Source: Planctomycetota bacterium
GTDB taxonomy: Bacteria > Planctomycetota > UBA1135 > GCA-002686595
Assembly (NCBI GenBank): GCA_013140785.1
Contig: JABFRZ010000688.1
Span: forward strand, 1 to 6,761
DNA length: 6,761 nucleotides
Direction: 5' to 3'
Of the stretch, positions 1-4,849 are shown in pieces; the stretch's first letter is position 1, and every line of letters begins with the position of its first letter. Under the pieces are notes generated by a model. That model had not been told where the DNA came from and ran no database searches. It was given only the letters and a program-made list of their open reading frames with translations. The translations under genes were made by a program, and so were the position numbers.

Positions 1-2
1 CG

Positions 3-662
3 CCCAGCCCGCCCAGCGCAACCCTCACGCCCGACGTGCTCCTCGCGCAGCTCCGCTGGCGCTACGCGACCAAGCGCTTCGATCCGAGCTTCAAGATCGA
101 GGCCGCGACGTGGAGCGCGCTCGAGCAAGCGCTCCTGCTGGCGCCGTCCTCCTACGGCCTGCAGCCGTGGCGCTTCGTGGTGGTCACCGACCCGGCCGTG
201 CGCGCCAAGCTGCGCGCGGCCTCGTGGAACCAGGCGCAGATCGTCGAGGCCTCGCACCTGGTCGTGTTCGCGATCAAGAAGGGCCTGAACGCGGCTGACG
301 TGCGCCGCTACGTCGAGCGCACGGCCGAGGTGCGCGGCGTCCCGCGCGAGTCGCTGGCCGGGGCCGAGCAGATGATGACCACGCACGTCGAGCGCCCGCA
401 GCCCTTCGACATCGACGAGTGGTCGCGGCGCCAGCTCTACCTCGCGCTCGGGATGTTCCTCACGAGCGCCGCGCTGCTCGGCATCGACGCCTGCCCGATG
501 GAAGGCATCGAGCCGCCGAAGTACGACGAGATCCTGGGCCTCACCCGAGAGGGCTGCGCCGCCGTGTGCGTGGCCACCGCCGGCCGCCGCGCGAGCGACG
601 ACAAGTACGCGACCCTCGCCAAGGTGCGCTTCGACGCGCGCGAGGTGATCCGGCGCGTCTGA
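3..662 (+). CDS. NfsB-like NAD(P)H nitroreductase, 5' end possibly outside window
   Basis: A flavoprotein of the nitroreductase family, which uses FMN and NAD(P)H to reduce nitro-compounds or quinones in the cytoplasm, normally as a homodimer. Numbered from the GTG at 36, the protein shows RYATKRFD (residues 9-16) and APSSYGLQPW (36-45), both FMN-binding segments. Further on are ASHLVVF and a C-terminal PMEGIE, which parallel ASHVVVF and PIEGFD of E. coli NfsB. From GTG 36 it is 208 aa, against 217 for NfsB. The frame stays open to the window edge and reads TLTPD just before that GTG, as in many homologues. There is no Shine-Dalgarno sequence before GTG 36, so the true start is probably upstream. 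It ends at TGA 660-662 and converges with the lipoprotein gene. The family call is secure, but the physiological substrate cannot be told. Confidence 0.9.
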   Translation, partial: PSPPSATLTPDVLLAQLRWRYATKRFDPSFKIEAATWSALEQALLLAPSSYGLQPWRFVVVTDPAVRAKLRAASWNQAQIVEASHLVVFAIKKGLNAADVRRYVERTAEVRGVPRESLAGAEQMMTTHVERPQPFDIDEWSRRQLYLALGMFLTSAALLGIDACPMEGIEPPKYDEILGLTREGCAAVCVATAGRRASDDKYATLAKVRFDAREVIRRV

Positions 663-686
663 GCCACGACTCGGATCCCTTTCTGC

Positions 687-719
687 CTCTGTGGTCGGTT
701 TTCGAGTCAGCCAACAGAG
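687..719. terminator. weak hairpin between convergent genes
   Basis: The 85-bp gap between the converging nitroreductase and lipoprotein genes contains CTCTGTGG (687-694) and CCAACAGAG (711-719). They can pair over eight base pairs with one bulged A around a 16-nt loop that includes a short T run. It sits where a bidirectional terminator would be expected. The long loop, the bulge and the lack of a clear flanking T tract make it weak. Confidence 0.25.
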
Positions 720-747
720 ACACGGGTGACGCAGGACATCACGGATC

Positions 748-1812
748 TCAGCGCGGCGGCAGGAATTCCTCGACCCTCTCGAGCAGGAGTTCCGCCAGCT
801 TCAGATGGCCACGCGAGCTCAAGTGGTGGTCACGGCGCCAGTAGGCCGGTTCCTTCTCCGAGCGGAGCGTCGGGGTCGCGTCCAGGCACGCCACTCCGCG
901 GCCTTTGAGGCGGGCGATCAGCTCTCCGGCGAGGCGCTCGTTCATGCCCATCTCCTCGGCCGTGAGGCCGAGGTGCTCGGCCAGCCGGGCGAACTCGGCG
1001 CGTTGCTCCGTGAGATCGACGTCGTACTTCGTCGGCAGCACGACGACCAGCAGGCGGATGCCGCGCTCGGAACAGAGGTCCTGGATGTCCGCGAACGAAC
1101 CTTCGACCGCGTCCAGCGCGCGCGCGGCCTCGACGGGAAAGCGCTTGAAGCGGTAGGCCTGGTTCACGCCTTGCCAGCAAGGCGTCGGCCAGGCCGCCTC
1201 GGCCTCGCGCAACGGCGCGTAGTACGCCTCGTCCGGCTGCGGCTCCCCGGGCAGGCCCTGGAGGTACGCAACCCTGAGGTCGTCCATGAAGTCGTTGCCG
1301 GAGAAGAGCGTGGCGATGAACAAGTCGGGCGCGAGATCGAGGTGCTTGCGGAGCATCCCGAGGTAACAGTGCGGGCCGGTGTAGCCGACTCCAGCGTTCA
1401 GTACCTCGGCCTGAGCCCGCCCGGCCGCGCGCAGGAAGCGTTCGAGCACGTTCGGGAACGACTCCTCGTTCGAGACGACGCCCTCCGTGTGTGAGTCGCC
1501 GGAAACGAGGATGCGCAGGCCGCGCTTCTCTACGGCCGTCTCCGCATCCTCATTGAAGCCGCGGCCGTTCGTCGCCCTGCGGATTCGGCCTTCGGGGTGT
1601 TCCGGCCAAGCGAAGCTCCATGTCTGGCCCGGCCGCATCGCGATGACTGCAAGCGGGTCGTAGCACTTCATCTCATCCGGGAGGAGTTCCTTGTACGCGT
1701 GCAGGAACGCCTCATCGTGCTGGAAGGCGAGCTGAGCGGCGCCCGGAGCAGGAGCGCCGCCCTTGGAGCATGCGGACAAGAGGAGAACCAGGAGGAGTGC
1801 GCGGGCAACCAT
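748..1812 (-). CDS. SGNH/GDSL-family hydrolase, predicted lipoprotein
   Basis: A predicted 354-aa exported lipoprotein. The start is ATG at 1812-1810, because it is followed at once by a short hydrophobic stretch and the lipobox LSAC with Cys15 as the lipidated residue. The frame is open further upstream, but there it only translates the antisense of the tRNA. The mature part has SGNH blocks: GDSHTEG with nucleophile Ser107 (block I), LNAGVGYTG around 138-146 (block II), SGNDF with Asn173 (block III), and DHHLSSRGH near the C-terminus giving Asp328 and His330. The DxH, then a two-residue gap, G-H ending resembles AlgX/AlgJ/DltD-type SGNH proteins that move or remove acyl groups on extracytoplasmic polymers. 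The exact substrate is unknown. It lies divergent from the tRNA gene and no clear Shine-Dalgarno precedes the ATG. Ester hydrolysis or acyl transfer is inferred from the motifs. Confidence 0.85.
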   Translation of the reverse strand: MVARALLLVLLLSACSKGGAPAPGAAQLAFQHDEAFLHAYKELLPDEMKCYDPLAVIAMRPGQTWSFAWPEHPEGRIRRATNGRGFNEDAETAVEKRGLRILVSGDSHTEGVVSNEESFPNVLERFLRAAGRAQAEVLNAGVGYTGPHCYLGMLRKHLDLAPDLFIATLFSGNDFMDDLRVAYLQGLPGEPQPDEAYYAPLREAEAAWPTPCWQGVNQAYRFKRFPVEAARALDAVEGSFADIQDLCSERGIRLLVVVLPTKYDVDLTEQRAEFARLAEHLGLTAEEMGMNERLAGELIARLKGRGVACLDATPTLRSEKEPAYWRRDHHLSSRGHLKLAELLLERVEEFLPPR

Positions 1813-1909
1813 GGACCAAGGGCTCAGGCTACAGACTCGAGCTCCGACCCTCCCTCGATTCGGTGGACGGCCCCACCCGCAGGCGGCACGATGAACCCGC
1901 ACTGCACCC

Positions 1910-1928
1910 GGGGAAGTGCGGGGAAGTG
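1910..1928 (+). repeat. tandem 9-bp duplication of the tRNA 5' end
   Basis: GGGGAAGTG occurs at 1910-1918 and again at 1920-1928, separated by one C. The second copy is the acceptor 5' strand plus positions 8-9 of the tRNA-Leu, so the leader carries an exact copy of the mature 5' end. It may be chance slippage, or it may give the precursor an alternative acceptor pairing. Confidence 0.7.
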
Positions 1929-2006
1929 GCGAAACCGGAAGACGCATCGGACTTAAAATCCGAAGGGCGCAAGCCCGTGGGGGTTCGAGTCCCCCCTTCC
2001 CCACCA
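1920..2006 (+). tRNA. trnL: tRNA-Leu (anticodon UAA)
   Basis: A full class II tRNA fold can be drawn. The acceptor GGGGAAG (1920-1926) pairs with CTTCCCC (1996-2002), followed by discriminator A2003 and a genomically encoded CCA at 2004-2006. The D arm has GCG/CGC with the conserved GG at 1937-1938. The anticodon stem TCGGA/TCCGA (1947-1951 and 1959-1963) encloses loop CTTAAAA with anticodon TAA at 1954-1956. A long variable arm, GGGC/GCCC around GCAA (1965-1976), is diagnostic of Leu or Ser. The T arm GGGGG-TTCGAGT-CCCCC spans 1979-1995. The tRNA should read UUA and, by wobble, UUG codons. It looks intact and functional although foreign-looking DNA starts at its 3' end, which is the usual outcome when an element carries a copy of the tRNA end. 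Confidence 0.97.
1979..2006 (+). other. probable attL core at the tRNA-Leu 3' end
   Basis: The T arm, acceptor 3' strand and CCA are the part of tRNA genes most often used as attB by tyrosine integrases. Host-like sequence lies to the left, and an integrase-type tail followed by element-type genes lies to the right, so the crossover is expected in or just before this segment. The second copy (attR) is not in the window, so the core length cannot be fixed. The site is inferred from context. Confidence 0.45.
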
Positions 2007-2251
2007 ACGTTCATGGGGCCGCCAAGGCCGATTCCGGACTCTCGAGCGCCGAGTGTCCCGAGAAGCCGGCGGAGGCGGTGTCCGTTCCCGTGTCCGTTTC
2101 GGCGTCGTTCCCGGGTGCCGAACCGTCCGCCGCTGCGAGCGTGTTTCCCGTCTCCAACGACCCCCGTCTGCGCGCGTTGGTCTCCGCGTGGGACGGACTA
2201 CCCGAGGAGCTCCGCGCCGCCGTGCTTCGCGTCGCCGGGGTGACGCCATGA
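2007..2251 (+). pseudogene. C-terminal tail of a tyrosine integrase, severed at the att site
   Basis: One frame runs without a stop from the tRNA sense strand through to TGA 2249-2251 and has no credible start or ribosome-binding site of its own. After a low-complexity Val/Ser/Pro/Ala stretch it ends in an acidic-helical segment, with DPRLRALVSAWDGLPEEL followed by RAAVLRVAGVTP. I recognise this pattern, of the type 'DPxLAxVVxAWxxLPxxIRxAILxLV', as the end of many integrases on integrated elements of Planctomycetota. No catalytic R..HxxR..Y residues are present. The likely reading is the part of int lying 3' of an internal attP, parted from its catalytic 5' part by integration, rather than decay. 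An unrelated frame that is open by chance in GC-rich DNA is the alternative. Confidence 0.5.
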
Positions 2252-2270
2252 GCGGGCGCTGGTCGCCCGC
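2252..2270 (+). terminator. GC hairpin directly after the integrase-tail stop
   Basis: GCGGGCG (2252-2258) and CGCCCGC (2264-2270) form a perfect 7-bp stem around CTGGT, beginning one base after the TGA. The position fits an intrinsic terminator or mRNA-stabilising hairpin for the intact int gene. There is no T tract after the stem, so the terminator role is uncertain. Confidence 0.4.
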
Positions 2271-2376
2271 GCGGCTTCCGATGTGCCGGGGATGGTCCAC
2301 GCGCGACCGAGAGCGCCCCGACGTCAAGACCTACAGACGTTGCAGCGGGGCACCGGCGCGGGCGTAACACAACGGC

Positions 2377-2691
2377 ATGGCTTGGGAACGACGGAAGCGG
2401 GGCGGCCTCTACTACACGCGGTCCAAGCGCCTCGGTGGCCGGGTCGTGCGCCAGTACCTCGGGCGTGGCGCCCTGGCCGACGCCGTGGCCCACTTGGATG
2501 CCGTCGCCCGAGCCGCTCGCCGAGCCGAGAAGGATCAATGGGCGGTGCAACGCGAATCCCATGTGGCCGCGCGAGCTTCGCTCCTTGCCGTCAGGAATCA
2601 GCTCGACGCCCTGACATCCAGCGCCCTCTCCGAAGCCGGCTACCACGAGCACCGAGGCCAATGGCGAAGAAGAAGACAATCCGAACGGTGA
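2377..2691 (+). CDS. small basic element-associated protein of unknown function
   Basis: A 104-aa basic protein. Residues 1-30 (MAWERRKRGG, LYYTRSKR, VVRQYLG) have the beta-rich, Arg/Lys-rich look of a short nucleic-acid-binding N-terminus. A long charged helix follows, rich in Ala, Arg and Glu (about 33-85). The end is AGYHEHRGQWRRRR. I know this type (MAWE.RKRGG.YYTRS... AGYH.H.RG.WRRRR) as a recurrent hypothetical family on planctomycete genomic islands, with no function assigned to my knowledge. It overlaps the next gene by 31 bp, which points to co-transcription. No Shine-Dalgarno is seen before ATG 2377. RNA or DNA binding is inferred only from composition. Confidence 0.75.
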   Translation: MAWERRKRGGLYYTRSKRLGGRVVRQYLGRGALADAVAHLDAVARAARRAEKDQWAVQRESHVAARASLLAVRNQLDALTSSALSEAGYHEHRGQWRRRRQSER

Positions 2692-3197
2692 TCGCCCCGC
2701 CTGATACGACCCCTCAGGAGTTCGATCTCCTGCGTCGTGCTGCTGCCAACCAGGAGGACACGAGGCAGGCCGTCCGCAAGCTGCTTGCACGCCGACCAGC
2801 CCTGGTAGCCGCGGTCTCGACCACCGCGTCCGAGCTCGAGGATGCCCTCATCGACCGGGCTGGAGGCCAGGGAGTGCTCGCCCACGAATCCATGCGAGCA
2901 GAGCTCGAGCAGATGCGTGCCTCGCTGCGGCTCCCCGACGACGGAGCCCTCGAAGAGCTCTTGATCTCCCAGGTCGTCCTGTGCTGGCTGAACCTGTTGA
3001 CCGCCGAGCGCCGGCGCACCGAGCGGTGGAGCGACGGGATCTCCTACGAGTCTGGGGACTTCTGGGACCGGCACGTGGCACGGCTGCGCACCGACTACCT
3101 GCGCGCGATCCGTTCCCTTGCTTCCGTCAGGCGAATCCTCTTCCCCGTGCTCCAGGTCAACATCGCGGACCAGCAGGTGAACCAGGTACGAAGATAG
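2661..3197 (+). CDS. helical element-associated protein of unknown function, partner of the preceding gene
   Basis: A 178-aa protein that starts at ATG 2661 with GAGG just upstream, inside the 3' end of the preceding gene. Earlier in-frame starts exist but would run through the whole upstream gene. It opens with a basic MAKKKTIR. A mostly helical body follows (about 18-115), and then a segment with FWDRHVARLRTDYLRA (around 137-152) and the ending FPVLQVNIADQQVNQ. I associate the FWD.R..RL...YLRA..LA..R and QVNI..QQVN signature with proteins encoded next to the MAWE-type gene on other planctomycete islands, also with no known function. It converges on the minus-strand cargo run with a 17-bp gap. 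The overlap and conserved pairing suggest that the two proteins act together. Confidence 0.8.
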   Translation: MAKKKTIRTVIAPPDTTPQEFDLLRRAAANQEDTRQAVRKLLARRPALVAAVSTTASELEDALIDRAGGQGVLAHESMRAELEQMRASLRLPDDGALEELLISQVVLCWLNLLTAERRRTERWSDGISYESGDFWDRHVARLRTDYLRAIRSLASVRRILFPVLQVNIADQQVNQVRR

Positions 3198-3214
3198 GCG
3201 CGCTCGCCGCGTGG

Positions 3215-3730
3215 CTAGATCGACGTCCTGAGGAGTTCGCGGACGGCGCCGTGCTTGGCCAAGGGATCGCTGCGCACGTGCGGAAGCATGGAGAGTTCGA
3301 ACTTGTCGAAACAGTCGAGCACGAGCGCGGCCTCGGCCAGCCTTCGCATGAGCAGGAGCTCACTAATGAGGGCTCCAGGCGGGTCCCGTTGTCGAAGCGG
3401 CCCCAGCTCGGAGAGCAGGCGTGCCCTCGCCGGTTCTGTCAGGAGTGGACAGCGCCGGATGTCCTCCTCGAGGTCTTTCATGGCCGCCCTCGCGATACCG
3501 TCCGTGCACAGACAGTCAGGGATATTGCCCTCCTTCCACAGGTTCTTGCGTGCCGAATCCAGGTCCGAAGCCATGCGTGCGGCCGCCGACTTCGGCAGTG
3601 TCGGGTGCTTCTCCATCTTGGAACAGAGTTCATCGAGCGCCGACTTGCCGTCACTGTGGGCACCCACGCCGAAGGCACCCATGGCCCACGCCGCCAGTCC
3701 GATGAGATCGTCTTCTGCGATGGGAGACAT
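3215..3730 (-). CDS. unrecognised soluble helical protein, last gene of a three-gene run
   Basis: A 171-aa protein with no motif I recognise. It has no signal peptide and no convincing membrane span, although residues 7-24 (GLAAWAMGAFGVGAH region) are hydrophobic and could be a short buried helix. The rest alternates charged and hydrophobic residues in a pattern typical of helical bundles. Five cysteines are scattered at about 36, 73, 75, 94 and 140, including a CLC pair. ATG 3730 is the only start, because an in-frame TAG lies eight codons upstream; no Shine-Dalgarno is visible. It follows the membrane-protein gene by 31 bp on the same strand, so it is probably co-transcribed. An adaptor or immunity-type role with the membrane protein is possible but purely speculative. 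Confidence 0.6.
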   Translation of the reverse strand: MSPIAEDDLIGLAAWAMGAFGVGAHSDGKSALDELCSKMEKHPTLPKSAAARMASDLDSARKNLWKEGNIPDCLCTDGIARAAMKDLEEDIRRCPLLTEPARARLLSELGPLRQRDPPGALISELLLMRRLAEAALVLDCFDKFELSMLPHVRSDPLAKHGAVRELLRTSI

Positions 3731-3761
3731 TGGAGAGCCGTCGAGGAGCCCCTACAGATCG

Positions 3762-4139
3762 CTACGGCGGGCCTTGGATGGATGCCCCGGAAAGCCATAG
3801 CGCCGCGGCAGCGATTGCACCTCCAAGCTGATCAGCAAAGCCTCCCTGCGCCTTGGCCTCATCGCTCCTGTTCGCCCAAGTGCTGACGATCCCAAGGATC
3901 GTCATGGCACCGGCGAGACGAGACACGCTTGCATCCGCAATCCATCGCGAGGCAATCCAGTGCACGCCAAGTACGGCAGATGCTGAACAGAGAGCCCCTT
4001 GAAGCATGTGGAATAGCTGCCTGTTACTTCCTCCTGTCTTCATGTACAGCGCTGCTGTGATCAGGCCAAGCGGTACGGCTGTCAGAACGCGAACGAAGAA
4101 TAGAGCCACCCAAGTCCCGAGTGCGAGCAAGAGCTGCAT
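3762..4139 (-). CDS. small multi-pass membrane protein, unknown function
   Basis: A 125-aa hydrophobic protein with about four likely membrane segments: near residues 3-31 (perhaps one long or two short helices), 44-65, 74-89 and 104-119. Short charged or polar loops separate them, such as KTGGSNR at 34-40 and NRSDEAKAQG at 90-99. It has no cysteine cluster, binding motif or family signature that I recognise. It sits between the secreted-protein gene (29 bp upstream) and the soluble-protein gene (31 bp downstream), all on the minus strand. The start ATG 4139 leads straight into the first hydrophobic segment. Base composition here is clearly lower in GC than the flanking host genes, which fits acquired cargo. 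Small size and loose sequence leave open a holin-like, transporter-subunit or toxin-type role, none of them supported. Confidence 0.6.
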   Translation of the reverse strand: MQLLLALGTWVALFFVRVLTAVPLGLITAALYMKTGGSNRQLFHMLQGALCSASAVLGVHWIASRWIADASVSRLAGAMTILGIVSTWANRSDEAKAQGGFADQLGGAIAAAALWLSGASIQGPP

Positions 4140-4168
4140 CAGATTCAGCGGTCCTTGAAGCAGGCCCG

Positions 4169-4684
4169 CTACTCTTCGACGCGAACGCGGTACCCGATCA
4201 GCGCACGGGCGTGTTCTTGCCGCGGCGTAGGGTCAACTCCAGGGTGTTCAGCGAAGACGTAGGAGCCTTCGTCCAAGAACGCGATTGGGACACCACTCTG
4301 GAAGTACAGGAGGCCAGTTGTGTCGCCGGCGCCATAGGTCAGTAGCTTCTCCGCGAAAGTCTGATCGATGGCAGGGAGCTTGAAGGCGCTAGCGATAGAG
4401 ATCGAGCTCAGGCCCTTCGCAGAAGGATTCTGGCCGAGAACTACCAGACGCTCGCCGGGGGCGACCTGAACAACGTCACCCGCCAACGCCAGCCCGGCGT
4501 AGTTCACGACCGAGAAGTACTCCAGCTTCGTCACCGGGACGGGCGGCTGAAATCCGTCGCAACACCTGAACGGCTGGATCGCGATTGGCTTGGTGGCTGA
4601 CTGAGCCCCAGCGGCCAGAAGTGCCAGCCCCGTCAAGGCTGCGCCGAGGAGTGTCGAGACTGGATGCAGGTGGATGGGCTTCAT
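4169..4684 (-). CDS. secreted protein of unknown function
   Basis: A 171-aa protein with a clear signal peptide: a short N-region (MKPIHLH), a hydrophobic core (about 11-25, LLGAALTGLALLAAG) and a probable signal-peptidase I site near AQS-A at 29-30. No lipobox is present, so a soluble periplasmic or secreted product is expected. The mature part begins KPIAIQPFRCCDGF with an adjacent Cys pair (41-42). It then looks beta-rich, with VVQVAPGERLVVLGQ and GLLYFQSGVPIAFLDEGSY. No family recognised. It is the first gene of the minus-strand run and is divergent from the HTH-protein gene, so its promoter should lie in 4685-4849. No good Shine-Dalgarno lies close to ATG 4684, and no in-frame start exists just upstream. 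Envelope location is inferred from the signal peptide only. Confidence 0.65.
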   Translation of the reverse strand: MKPIHLHPVSTLLGAALTGLALLAAGAQSATKPIAIQPFRCCDGFQPPVPVTKLEYFSVVNYAGLALAGDVVQVAPGERLVVLGQNPSAKGLSSISIASAFKLPAIDQTFAEKLLTYGAGDTTGLLYFQSGVPIAFLDEGSYVFAEHPGVDPTPRQEHARALIGYRVRVEE

Positions 4685-4849
4685 GGTGATCCGAGGATCG
4701 ACGGCCCTCCGAATTCCCTTGAGCCGATCGAATCACGCCACGATCATGCATCGGGCAGCCGGTCGGCCACCGGCTGAACGGCTGGGCGCGGTTGCGGGCT
4801 CCTGACTTGTTCGCTCGCGATCGCGCCTGGCCGGCCCTGCGAACAGGTC
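4685..4849. promoter_or_regulatory. divergent intergenic region with an inverted repeat
   Basis: The 165 bp between the cargo run (-) and the HTH-protein gene (+) should hold both promoters. It contains a perfect 8-bp inverted repeat, CAGCCGGT (4756-4763) and ACCGGCTG (4769-4776), around CGGCC. A 10-bp palindrome, CGCGATCGCG (4816-4825), lies nearer the + gene. Either could be an operator, for example for the divergently encoded HTH protein. No convincing -35/-10 pair could be picked by eye. Confidence 0.45.

Noticed and set aside
701..708. TTCGAGTC, identical to part of the tRNA T arm, as a possible second att copy
   Set aside because: Only eight bases match, and the site lies between host genes on the wrong side of the tRNA, so chance is the better explanation.
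805..1494. Long + strand open frame opposite the SGNH gene
   Set aside because: It is the antisense of a gene with clear catalytic motifs, and its product is Arg/Val/Leu-rich without domains.
1813..2007. N-terminal extension of the SGNH lipoprotein to an ATG at 2007
   Set aside because: The extension translates the antisense of the tRNA-Leu and would bury the signal peptide and lipobox 65 residues into the protein.
1829..2014. Minus-strand frame across the tRNA with a 'GGEGGTRTPTGL' type peptide
   Set aside because: This is the well-known spurious translation of an antisense tRNA.
2319..2342. Stem-forming GACGTC...GACGTT segment before the 104-aa gene
   Set aside because: Only about five clean base pairs plus a wobble with a 10-nt loop, and no match to a known leader or riboswitch.
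2248..2367. 39-codon + frame starting at the ATGA that overlaps the integrase-tail stop
   Set aside because: No ribosome-binding site, its start lies in a GC hairpin, and the Arg/Pro-rich composition is typical of random GC-rich frames.
2283..2660. Upstream extension of the 178-aa gene to an ATG at 2283
   Set aside because: It runs in another frame through the whole 104-aa gene. ATG 2661 has a GAGG and a natural basic N-terminus.
2011..2790. Long minus-strand open frame opposite the integrase tail and small gene pair
   Set aside because: A shadow frame in GC-rich DNA with low-complexity composition and no motif. The + strand genes match recognised family patterns.
2981..3886. Long + strand open frame overlapping the 178-aa gene and the cargo run
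   Set aside because: It crosses the ends of two better-supported genes and has no start signal or motif.
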